Shown: positions 1 through 4,691, numbered from the stretch's first letter. The stretch: DNA of 6,431 nt from Bordetella parapertussis (GCA_945900685.1 CAMDJS010000116.1:1-6431); one strand, 5' to 3'. Numbers and translations are program-made. The notes: generated from the sequence alone by a model not told the origin.

Positions 1-2
1 GC

Positions 3-1421
3 CCGAACATGGTGCTCTACCCGCTGGTACTCGGCGGCGTGTCCATCGTGGCATCCATCATCGGTTGCTTCTTCGTCAAAGCCAGCCCCGGCATGGTCAA
101 TGTGATGCCTGCGCTTTACAAAGGCTTGGCTGTCTCCGGCATCTTGTCGTTGATCGCTTTTTACTTTGTGACCCAGTCGATGTTCCCCGCGGCGATCACA
201 TTGCCTGATGGCACTGCCTTGACCGCAGGCAAATTGTTCGGCACCTGCGCCATTGGTTTGATTTTGACCGGTGCGCTGGTCTGGATCACCGAGTACTACA
301 CCGGTACCCAGTACGCGCCTGTGCAGCACATTGCGCAAGCATCAACCACCGGCCACGGTACCAACATCATTGCTGGCTTGGGTGTGTCCATGCGCTCTAC
401 CGCATGGCCTGTGCTGTTTGTGTGTGCGGCTATTTACAGCGCATTTGACTTGGGTGGCTTGTACGGCATCGCTATCGCGGCAACTTCCATGCTGAGCATG
501 GCTGGTATCGTGGTCGCTTTGGACGCTTATGGCCCCATCACCGACAACGCCGGCGGCATTGCTGAAATGGCTGAATTGCCAGCCAGTGTGCGCGATGTCA
601 CCGACCCGCTGGACGCGGTAGGTAACACCACCAAAGCCGTGACCAAAGGCTACGCCATCGGTTCTGCCGGTCTGGCTGCGTTGGTGCTGTTTGCCGATTA
701 CACCCACAAGCTCGAAGGCTTGGGAGCGCACATCAAGTTTGACTTGAGTGACCCCAACGTCATCATCGGCTTGTTCATCGGTGGTTTGATTCCTTACTTG
801 TTCGGCGCGATGGCGATGGAGGCCGTGGGCCGCGCCGCCGGTGCCGTGGTGGTGGAAGTTCGCCGCCAGTTCAAGGAAATCAAAGGCATCATGGACGGTA
901 CCGGCAAGCCCGAGTACGACACTGCGGTTGATATGTTGACCACAGCGGCCATCAAAGAAATGATGATCCCCAGCTTGTTGCCAGTGGTAGCACCTATCGT
1001 GGTCGGCTTGGTCCTTGGCCCGGCGGCTTTGGGCGGCTTGCTGATGGGCACCATCGTCACCGGTTTGTTCGTGGCTATTTCCATGTGTACCGGCGGCGGT
1101 GCTTGGGACAACGCCAAGAAATACATCGAAGACGGACACCACGGCGGCAAAGGTTCTGACACCCACAAAGCTGCTGTGACCGGCGACACCGTGGGCGACC
1201 CCTACAAAGACACGGCAGGTCCTGCGGTCAACCCCTTGATCAAGATCATCAACATCGTGGCACTGCTGATCGTGCCCGTGATGATGTCGATCCATGGCGG
1301 CAGTGTGGCTAAAACGGCTGTGGCGGTGGAAACACCTGCGGCTATCAGCGCACCTGCTGACACCTCAGCGGCTCCGGCTGCTGCGGCGCCTACAGCGCCT
1401 GCTGCTGAAGAAAAGAAATAA
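3..1421 (+). CDS. hppA: K+-independent membrane-bound proton-pumping pyrophosphatase, C-terminal part (5' end outside window)
   Basis: This integral membrane pump hydrolyses pyrophosphate and moves H+ across the cytoplasmic membrane. The frame is open from base 3 with no obvious start, so the N-terminal third, including the first pyrophosphate-binding acidic motif, lies outside the window; about 472 residues remain of a family usually near 700. Family motifs visible in order are [13 protein letters not shown] (about 531-569), [14 protein letters not shown] (from 621), a Gly-rich helix with [12 protein letters not shown] (about 810-845), and the C-terminal signature [10 protein letters not shown] (from 1107) followed by [11 protein letters not shown]. 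The Lys at codon 633 and Thr at codon 642 are the residues that mark the K+-independent class; K+-dependent enzymes usually have Ala and Gly there. Several hydrophobic stretches are membrane helices. The last roughly 35 residues form a low-complexity Ala/Pro tail ending EEKK, which is not part of the catalytic core. The gene is the end of its transcript, since an intrinsic terminator follows. Confidence 0.96.
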   Translation, partial: PNMVLYPLVLGGVSIVASIIGCFFVKASPGMVNVMPALYKGLAVSGILSLIAFYFVTQSMFPAAITLPDGTALTAGKLFGTCAIGLILTGALVWITEYYTGTQYAPVQHIAQASTTGHGTNIIAGLGVSMRSTAWPVLFVCAAIYSAFDLGGLYGIAIAATSMLSMAGIVVALDAYGPITDNAGGIAEMAELPASVRDVTDPLDAVGNTTKAVTKGYAIGSAGLAALVLFADYTHKLEGLGAHIKFDLSDPNVIIGLFIGGLIPYLFGAMAMEAVGRAAGAVVVEVRRQFKEIKGIMDGTGKPEYDTAVDMLTTAAIKEMMIPSLLPVVAPIVVGLVLGPAALGGLLMGTIVTGLFVAISMCTGGGAWDNAKKYIEDGHHGGKGSDTHKAAVTGDTVGDPYKDTAGPAVNPLIKIINIVALLIVPVMMSIHGGSVAKTAVAVETPAAISAPADTSAAPAAAAPTAPAAEEKK

Positions 1422-1450
1422 GCAGATTTAGCTTTTAGTTTTTCTTTATG

Positions 1451-1481
1451 AAGAAGACCCGCTTAGGCGGGTCTTTTTTTT
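1451..1481 (+). terminator. Rho-independent terminator of hppA
   Basis: The arms AGACCCGC (1455-1462) and GCGGGTCT (1467-1474) form a perfect 8-bp GC-rich stem with the tetraloop TTAG, and are followed by an unbroken run of T to 1481. The A-rich bases before the stem can pair with the T-run, so weak bidirectional activity is possible. It separates the housekeeping pump gene from the accessory island. Confidence 0.93.
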
Positions 1482-1514
1482 GGCACTGCTAATGCAGTCA
1501 AGTCGCTGCCCGCC

Positions 1515-1543
1515 TTGACCTTGGTGTTTGTGAAGCGAATAAT
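1515..1543 (+). promoter_or_regulatory. Predicted sigma70 promoter for the RHH antitoxin gene
   Basis: TTGACC (1515-1520, 5 of 6 to consensus) and AATAAT (1538-1543, 5 of 6) are separated by exactly 17 bp. Transcription would start near 1550, only a few bases before the ATG at 1558. The mRNA would therefore have almost no leader if that ATG is used, or about 30 bases if the in-frame GTG at 1579 is used. The short inverted arms CTGTA and TACAG around the start (about 1546-1574) could be an operator but are too short to insist on. Confidence 0.6.
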
Positions 1544-1557
1544 GCGCTGTATTACAA

Positions 1558-1815
1558 ATGCACAGAAGTGTTACAGCCGTGACCGCCAGAACCATCAACG
1601 TACGCCTGCCAGAGGCGCTTTACAAGCAGATTGAAGAGTTGGCCACAGCGACCGCTCGGACCAAGAGCTTTTTAGCTGTCGATGCGTTGACCCAGTATGT
1701 GCAGAATGAATCTTGGCAGATCCGTGACATTCACGAAGGCATCAAGGAAGCTGATGCAGGCGAATTCGCAACCGAGAAACAGGTCAAATCCGTTTTCGCC
1801 AAATACGGCGCTTGA
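1558..1815 (+). CDS. Ribbon-helix-helix (CopG/RHH_1-type) antitoxin
   Basis: This small DNA-binding protein (85 aa) belongs to a kind that normally neutralises a ParE/RelE-type toxin and represses its own promoter. The N-terminal beta strand TINVRLPEALYKQIEELA followed by two helices (residues about 12-50) is a standard RHH fold. The C-terminal part, with EADAGEFATEKQVKSVFAKYG, resembles the toxin-wrapping tail of CopG-like antitoxins paired with ParE/RelE toxins. The start is uncertain: ATG 1558 gives an 11-residue extension before the RHH strand, whereas GTG 1579 gives MTARTINVRLP, closer to usual family starts. Neither has a clear Shine-Dalgarno site. The cognate toxin gene is missing; a broken PIN-toxin fragment starts at the stop codon overlap, so this appears to be an orphan antitoxin. 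Family assignment is by motif only. Confidence 0.85.
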   Translation: MHRSVTAVTARTINVRLPEALYKQIEELATATARTKSFLAVDALTQYVQNESWQIRDIHEGIKEADAGEFATEKQVKSVFAKYGA

Positions 1816-2047
1816 TTCATGTGGAGTCAAACGACTGCACCCCGAATGAGATTGTCGACAGCCTGCATCTGTTGATGAGCCTGCCGAATTTCAAACTAGC
1901 GCATGAACATGTCATACGCAACGCATTGACGGCGTATCTGAACGGCTTGGATTTTGCAGACGCGCTTCACTTGGGATTGAGTCAAAAGGACAAGGCATTG
2001 CCATTAAGTTGACGGCAGCAATAAAAAGCACAGCCCATCGGTTGACA
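1812..2047 (+). pseudogene. Remnant of a VapC-like PIN-domain toxin (C-terminal part, frameshifted)
   Basis: An open frame from TTG 1812 (overlapping the antitoxin stop) to TGA 2012 encodes 66 residues. The second half, ending LNGLDFADALHLGLSQ, matches the C-terminal region of VapC-type PIN nucleases, where the Asp of DFADALH is an active-site acidic residue. The N-terminal half with the DTNV-type first acidic motif is absent, so it cannot be an active nuclease. After KALP the frame stops; a different frame from about 2004 reads KLTAAIKSTAHRL, which resembles the usual VapC tail after the missing TFD motif, implying a small deletion or frameshift. The first residues, LIHVES, look unlike VapC and might derive from a lost ParE-type toxin. 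This is inference from motif memory; an expressed short protein cannot be excluded. Confidence 0.6.
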
Positions 2048-2070
2048 GTGCGCCGCCTATTTGATATCTT
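2042..2070 (+). promoter_or_regulatory. Predicted sigma70 promoter of the PemK-like module
   Basis: TTGACA (2042-2047, perfect consensus) and TATCTT (2065-2070, 4 of 6) are spaced 17 bp. The -10 element lies wholly inside the left arm of the palindrome at 2060-2082, so a bound repressor would block polymerase. The predicted start near 2077 leaves a leader of roughly 24 bases that contains a Shine-Dalgarno site (AAAAGGA, 2086-2092) 8 bases before ATG 2101. Confidence 0.7.
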
Positions 2071-2082
2071 AAAGATATCAAA
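2060..2082. promoter_or_regulatory. Perfect 23-bp palindrome, likely autoregulatory operator
   Basis: The arms TTTGATATCTT (2060-2070) and AAGATATCAAA (2072-2082) are exact reverse complements around a single central A. It covers the -10 element and the probable transcription start of the two-gene module. This is the usual layout for an antitoxin or antitoxin-toxin complex repressing its own operon. There is no T-run after it, so it is not a terminator. Confidence 0.75.
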
Positions 2083-2100
2083 CCTCAAAAGGATCCGACG

Positions 2101-2382
2101 ATGAAAGCTGCCGCCGCTCAGATCGCCTTCCGTTATCGCCCGATAGACAGCGCAACTGGCGTGACCCGCACAACAACAAAACGTCTGGCTGAAGTATTAG
2201 GCGTTGACGAAACCCAAGTGATTCATCTGGCTCTGCAAGAGCTGGCGACCAAACATCTGCCTCAATACGAGGAAGACGAGGGAGCTTTAACCAACGCCCA
2301 GCTCAGTCAGATCAAAAAATCAGCCCCCAAAGCTAAAGGGGGCACCATTCGCAGCAGTTTGTTTGGATTGGAAAACAGCTGA
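2101..2382 (+). CDS. Putative antitoxin of a PemK/MazF-like module
   Basis: This is a 93-residue soluble protein of no securely recognised family. Residues about 24-52 (TRTTTKRLAEVLGVDETQVIHLALQ) look like a degenerate ribbon-helix-helix or short helix-turn-helix: a Thr-rich strand, then helix, turn, helix. The C-terminal third is acidic then basic and probably flexible (residues about 57-93), as expected of a toxin-binding antitoxin tail. The start is well supported by AAAAGGA 8 bases upstream. Its stop overlaps the next start codon (TGATG), so the two are translationally coupled, and its promoter carries a perfect palindrome. Function as antitoxin is inferred from order, size, overlap and operator rather than from a known domain. 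Confidence 0.8.
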   Translation: MKAAAAQIAFRYRPIDSATGVTRTTTKRLAEVLGVDETQVIHLALQELATKHLPQYEEDEGALTNAQLSQIKKSAPKAKGGTIRSSLFGLENS

Positions 2383-2786
2383 TGCGCTGGTGGCCGGAAT
2401 CCACGGCTGGCGAAATTGTCTGGTGCCACTTTCCTGACAACATTCACCCCAAACCAAAGCCACGCCCTGCTCTCATCATTTCGACCAAAGAAGACGATAA
2501 AGGCATGATCTTCGTGAGCGTGGCATTTGGCACCAGCCAAAAGACAGATCGTCTTTACAGCGTGGAATTCAGGATTTCAAAAAGCGAGCACCCGGCTGCC
2601 TATAGCAGCGCCGGGTTGAGCTACGACACCAAATTCGACCTGAGAAAGGTGCTTGAGCTTGCGTTCAACGATGACTACTTTTCAGTTCCACCCCACGCAC
2701 CACACGGTCAAATTCCCAAGCTCGGAAGCTTGCATCCGAGCATGGTCAGAATTGCTGCTACCGCTTTTGCCGCAGCTAGCAAATAG
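2382..2786 (+). CDS. PemK/MazF-like toxin (putative endoribonuclease)
   Basis: This 134-residue protein starts with the family strand GEIVWCHFPDN (residues about 10-20) and the PKPRPALIIST segment (about 24-34), matching the beta-barrel start of PemK/MazF-like toxins, which typically cleave mRNA. Downstream it has a less usual body: VAFGTSQKTDRLYSVEF, GLSYDTKFDLRKVLEL and PHGQIPKLGSLHPSMV. I recall these as conserved in a proteobacterial subfamily of uncharacterised PemK-like proteins, so it is likely a distinct branch. It appears full length. It overlaps the upstream putative antitoxin by one base and shares its promoter. No terminator is evident after the stop; the CRISPR array begins 107 bp further on. 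Catalytic activity is inferred from family and not demonstrated for this branch. Confidence 0.8.
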   Translation: MRWWPESTAGEIVWCHFPDNIHPKPKPRPALIISTKEDDKGMIFVSVAFGTSQKTDRLYSVEFRISKSEHPAAYSSAGLSYDTKFDLRKVLELAFNDDYFSVPPHAPHGQIPKLGSLHPSMVRIAATAFAAASK

Positions 2787-2893
2787 ACGCAGCCATGGCT
2801 AGTAGCAGTTTCATTTAACAACTTTACTAAGTGTGTTTGAAACCGGCAGCAGACCACAAAGACTCATCGAAAATCACTGGGCTAGCGGTATAC
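2787..2893. other. Intergenic stretch left of the CRISPR array
   Basis: No gene is seen here. It holds a 10-bp palindrome AGCCATGGCT (2791-2800) without a following T-run. It is not strongly AT-rich and shows no clear promoter reading into the array, so there is little to support a CRISPR leader on this side. No degenerate repeat copy was found in it. Confidence 0.5.
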
Positions 2894-3142
2894 GTCTTAA
2901 TCCCCTGAATATCGGGGCTGGTTATTTGGCAATGGTCACGCCTGATCTGGTGTTGGCATATTTGTCTTAATCCCCTGAATATCGGGGCTGGTTATTTGGC
3001 CGGTGGTATTCGCCTGTAAGGTCTAGGTGTGCACGTCTTAATCCCCTGAATATCGGGGCTGGTTATTTGGCGTACACGGATTCATCCTTGGCATTTTACG
3101 AATGTGTCTTAATCCCCTGAATATCGGGGCTGGTTATTTGGC
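2894..3142 (-). CRISPR. Short CRISPR array: four identical 37-bp repeats, three spacers
   Basis: The repeats lie at 2894-2930, 2964-3000, 3035-3071 and 3106-3142, all identical. On the plus strand each begins GTCTTAATCCCC and ends GGTTATTTGGC, with a CCCC/GGGG core that can form a small stem. The spacers are 2931-2963 (33 bp), 3001-3034 (34 bp) and 3072-3105 (34 bp), and share no sequence with each other. Orientation is inferred as minus strand: read that way the repeat ends ATTAAGAC, resembling the 8-base ATTGAAAC-type 5' handle left on many type I and type III crRNAs, and it matches the direction of the adjoining Cas3 remnant. Subtype is not assigned: 37 bp is too long for classic I-E, although the Cas3 start looks I-E-like. 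Perfectly conserved terminal repeats suggest recent activity or recent truncation. No cas1, cas2 or effector genes are in the window. Confidence 0.97.
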
Positions 3143-3151
3143 TGGAAAGAT

Positions 3152-3550
3152 TCAGGAGAAGATCTCATCGACAGGGAATTGATGGAGTAACTCCGCTTTG
3201 CCAAAAATGCACATCGCTTCGCTTGAATGGCCTGCGGGTGCTGGCCAACCCTGTGGGGCACGTTGATCTGTATGGCTCCAGCGCTTAGCCTGAAATCCCG
3301 CATTGGCTTTGCCTATGTCGTGCAAAAAAGCAAGAGCTGTGAGCCTCATGAGATCGAGATGTGTCAACACCCGCCCTGCTGCTTTTTCCAGTGAACGGCT
3401 GCACGCTGGTGTTTGCGCGATGGCGTGAAAACACGCAGCCACATCCAACATGTGATCAGTCAACGGGTGCCATGCGTCAGGACCGTTTAATTTTCCCCAG
3501 GCAACTGTACAAGTCACATAAGAAGGATATTCATTCTGCATCTCAGTCAA
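3152..3550 (-). pseudogene. cas3: Cas3 remnant: N-terminal part of the HD nuclease domain
   Basis: This encodes 132 residues on the minus strand. Cas3 normally carries an HD nuclease and a superfamily 2 helicase that unwind and cut target DNA recruited by Cascade, and is about 800-900 aa; only the first part of HD survives. Visible are WGK (residues 18-20), WHPLTDHMLDVAACF (27-41), the metal-binding LHDIGKANAGFQ (His77-Asp78) and GHSSEA (His108). The later HD-domain ligands and the entire helicase are missing, so nuclease activity is unlikely. The start is TTG 3550, chosen because AAAGGAGTG (3558-3566 on the plus strand, complement) lies at proper spacing; ATG 3541 is too far. It ends in TGA at 3152-3154, nine bases from the last CRISPR repeat, consistent with a deletion joining cas3 to the array. 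The homology is similar in style to I-E Cas3 starts. A free-standing HD protein is a less likely alternative. Confidence 0.85.
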
Positions 3551-3557
3551 CTATTTG

Positions 3558-3566
3558 CACTCCTTT
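3558..3566 (-). promoter_or_regulatory. Ribosome binding site that fixes the cas3-remnant TTG start
   Basis: On the minus strand the sequence is AAAGGAGTG, an almost ideal Shine-Dalgarno element, 7-9 bases before the TTG at 3550. This shows that the translation start region of the Cas3 remnant is intact even though the gene is truncated. Confidence 0.75.
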
Positions 3567-3619
3567 AGCGAAATAAAAAAGTTATTTAGTAGTATTTAAT
3601 TGATATTAATAGTTTAAAA

Positions 3620-3634
3620 GCTCAAATTTTGAGC
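3620..3634. promoter_or_regulatory. 15-bp perfect palindrome upstream of the cas3 remnant
   Basis: GCTCAAA (3620-3626) and TTTGAGC (3628-3634) are exact reverse complements around one T. Lying in the AT-rich region between divergent units, it could be an operator. Each strand also reads TTGAGC, a weak -35; on the plus strand TATAGG at 3651-3656 follows at 16 bp. No T-run follows, so it is not a terminator. No regulator can be named. Confidence 0.4.
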
Positions 3635-3694
3635 CTGTGCCATTTATTTTTATAGGGAACAGCGAGGGCGCGATGCCGTTCCTCGGGCGATAAA

Positions 3695-3725
3695 TCCCTT
3701 AAACCGAACTGAGGGACAATCCCTC
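3695..3725 (+). promoter_or_regulatory. Alternative hairpins over a GAGGGA ribosome-site-like segment
   Basis: GAGGGA (3711-3716) can pair with TCCCTC (3720-3725, 6 bp, 3-base loop CAA) or with the upstream TCCCTT (3695-3700, one G-U pair, 10-base loop). The segment lies 10 bases before the orphan ATG at 3727, so both pairings would hide a possible Shine-Dalgarno site. The pairing is seen directly; a regulatory role is speculative. Confidence 0.35.
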
Positions 3726-3726
3726 C

Positions 3727-3774
3727 ATGTCTGAACGCATCATCCCCGTTATTGCCATAGATCTAATAAATTGA
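3727..3774 (+). pseudogene. Orphan duplicate of the moaA 5' end
   Basis: Codons from ATG 3727 read MSERIIPVIA, almost identical to [10 protein letters not shown] at 4698 in the intact moaA. The first 23 bases differ at one position (A versus G, giving Ile/Val). Later differences are third-base changes in the Val and Ile codons, then similarity is lost. The bases ACAAT lie at the same distance before both ATGs. After ten matching codons the frame runs into unrelated AT-rich sequence and stops at TGA 3772-3774. This looks like a relic of a second or displaced moaA start rather than a functional leader peptide. Confidence 0.7.
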
Positions 3775-3830
3775 TATTCAAATTCTTTATGTGTCTATTC
3801 AAAACTGACACCCATAGCCTGTAAAAGGGG

Positions 3831-3859
3831 TTGCAAGATTTAATGACAGCATATATGCT
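3831..3859 (+). promoter_or_regulatory. Candidate promoter of the PIN/RHH module
   Basis: TTGCAA (3831-3836, 4 of 6) and TATGCT (3854-3859, 4 of 6) are spaced 17 bp, with the -10 inside the right arm of the 22-bp palindrome. The predicted transcription start is at about 3866, next to ATG 3867, which would make the mRNA essentially leaderless. Both elements are weak matches. Confidence 0.4.
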
Positions 3860-3864
3860 GTCAT
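3843..3864. promoter_or_regulatory. Perfect 22-bp palindrome, likely operator of the PIN/RHH module
   Basis: ATGACAGCATA (3843-3853) and TATGCTGTCAT (3854-3864) are exact reverse complements with no central gap. It ends two bases before the toxin ATG and overlaps the candidate -10. An RHH dimer or the toxin-antitoxin complex is the obvious candidate to bind it. It also contains two in-frame ATGs (3843, 3855), so it could be translated if an upstream start is used. Confidence 0.75.
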
Positions 3865-3866
3865 CC

Positions 3867-4286
3867 ATGATCCGAATCGTCATCGATACCAATGTCTTTG
3901 TCGCAGGAATGCGGTCGGCGGGTGGTGCTTCGCGGGTTGTATTGCGCAAAGCCCTGACAGGGCCATTCAAGGCCTTGTTTGGCAATGCACTTTGGCTCGA
4001 GTACCAAGATTTACTTGGTCGCCCAGTTTGGGACAACTTATCGACCGATCAAGATCGCCGGGAGGTGATGGCCGCTTTGGCCAAGCAGGGTGAATGGGTC
4101 ACGGTGTATTACGGTTGGCGTCCAAATCTGCCTGACGAGGGCGACAACCATCTGATTGAGCTTGCCTTGGCCGGTGGCGCACAAGCCATCGTCACCCATA
4201 ATTTGCGCGATCTTCAAGGTGGAGACTTGCGCTTGGGCCGTCTACAGGTCATGACACCTGCACAATGTTTGGAGAAATGGATATGA
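3867..4286 (+). CDS. PIN-domain toxin (VapC-like putative ribonuclease)
   Basis: This 139-residue protein has a PIN nuclease fold, usually a Mg2+-dependent RNase acting as a toxin. Motifs: MIRIVIDTNVFVAGMRS at the start (first catalytic Asp in DTNV), a Glu in LWLEYQDLL (second acidic site), GDNHLIELALAGGAQAIVTHN (third acidic site and the final strand), then LRDL and the tail VMTPAQCLEKW. This pattern fits the family annotated as putative TA toxin component, PIN family. The start ATG 3867 gives the canonical family beginning; in-frame ATGs at 3843 and 3855 would add up to eight residues encoded by the operator palindrome. No Shine-Dalgarno precedes 3867, consistent with leaderless translation; AAGGGG at 3825-3830 is a distant site for 3843. 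It overlaps the downstream RHH gene by four bases (ATGA), in toxin-first order. It appears intact. Confidence 0.9.
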   Translation: MIRIVIDTNVFVAGMRSAGGASRVVLRKALTGPFKALFGNALWLEYQDLLGRPVWDNLSTDQDRREVMAALAKQGEWVTVYYGWRPNLPDEGDNHLIELALAGGAQAIVTHNLRDLQGGDLRLGRLQVMTPAQCLEKWI

Positions 4287-4528
4287 GTACCCTGACCATC
4301 AGACTGCCAGATGAAACTGTGCAACGCTTGAAATCCTTGGCCCAAAGCCGGGGTTTGAGCATGAATAAATTGGTTGAGCAATTGAGCGCCCATGCTTTGT
4401 CCGCATGGGACACGGAAAACCACTTTCGCGCGATGGCGGTGACTGGTGATGTCAACAAGGCATTGGCCGTTTTAGACCGCATGGATATCGCAGAGCTGGA
4501 CCCAGGTCATTCATCTTCAGCTATTTAG
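4283..4528 (+). CDS. RHH/HicB-like antitoxin of the PIN module
   Basis: This 81-residue protein starts with a ribbon-helix-helix strand, STLTIRLPDETVQRLKSLA (residues 2-20), followed by GLSMNKLVEQLSAHAL as the second helix. That makes it a DNA-binding antitoxin type often annotated as toxin-antitoxin HicB-family or Arc-like. The C-terminal half (residues about 45-81), with FRAMAVTGDVNKALAVLDRMD, is probably the toxin-binding part. ATG 4283 is preferred over upstream in-frame ATG 4265 because GGAG (4271-4274) lies 8 bases before it and the RHH strand then begins at residue 2, as usual. It overlaps the PIN gene stop by four bases and is therefore translationally coupled. It likely represses the module through the palindrome upstream of the toxin gene. 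Confidence 0.88.
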   Translation: MSTLTIRLPDETVQRLKSLAQSRGLSMNKLVEQLSAHALSAWDTENHFRAMAVTGDVNKALAVLDRMDIAELDPGHSSSAI

Positions 4529-4691
4529 TTGACCTATCACGCCACTTCAGCTTGACCGACGTGCTGGGTCAAACGCTTCAGCGTTCGTTGCCGCTTGAGG
4601 CGGTGAGCGGCGTTTGGGCCCAGGCCGTGCGGCTCTGAAGTAAGGGTTTGTCTCGCGCGCGATGGGTGGGTCCAGTAAGTCAAGGCACAAT
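4529..4691 (+). promoter_or_regulatory. moaA upstream region with nested inverted repeats
   Basis: No gene is seen. The region has TTGACC at 4529-4534 and again at 4552-4557; the second copy forms an inverted repeat with GGTCAA (4567-4572). It is followed directly by AACGC/GCGTT with tetraloop TTCA (4572-4585) and by CCGC/GCGG (4591-4603), alternatively GCCGC/GCGGC (4590-4611). Neither TTGACC is followed by a recognisable -10 at proper spacing. The run of stems could be a structured moaA leader, but I do not recognise it as the known Moco riboswitch and no T-run marks a terminator. Confidence 0.35.

Larger units (their letters stand above)
3551..3866. other. AT-rich intergenic region with no complete gene
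   Basis: This stretch separates the divergent Cas3 remnant and PIN toxin. It is visibly much richer in A and T than the flanks at 3567-3655 and 3755-3840. It contains the cas3 ribosome site, a 15-bp palindrome (3620-3634), a structured segment (3695-3725), an orphan moaA start (3727-3774) and the toxin operator (3843-3864). The cas3 promoter must lie here on the minus strand, but no clean -35/-10 pair stands out. Confidence 0.6.

Noticed and set aside
342..1295. Long minus-strand open frame (317 codons) opposite hppA
   Set aside because: It is His/Gln-rich with no recognisable motif and lies entirely opposite a strongly conserved pyrophosphatase; a shadow of its codon use.
2791..2800. AGCCATGGCT palindrome after the PemK-like gene as a terminator
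   Set aside because: Short stem with no loop and no T-run; does not meet a terminator pattern.
3361..3576. Plus-strand open frame of 71 codons opposite the Cas3 remnant
   Set aside because: The minus strand carries the clear HD motifs and ribosome site; the plus-strand product has no recognisable feature.
3690..3725. Possible degenerate CRISPR repeat (TAAATCCCTTAAA), which would suggest a CRISPR-regulated toxin system (CreTA-like)
   Set aside because: The resemblance to the repeat is limited to about a dozen bases and is lost afterwards, and I found no spacer-like match to the PIN promoter.
3598..3778. AATTGATATT present twice (3598-3607 and 3769-3778)
   Set aside because: A 10-bp match in two AT-rich stretches is easily chance and the flanks do not extend it.
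4529..4691. Known Moco riboswitch upstream of moaA
   Set aside because: Hairpins are present, but I could not match the known consensus, so no riboswitch is called.
4662..4691. ATG 4662 as the moaA start
   Set aside because: No ribosome site precedes it and the added ten residues are not typical of MoaA, while 4692 has AAGG at good spacing.
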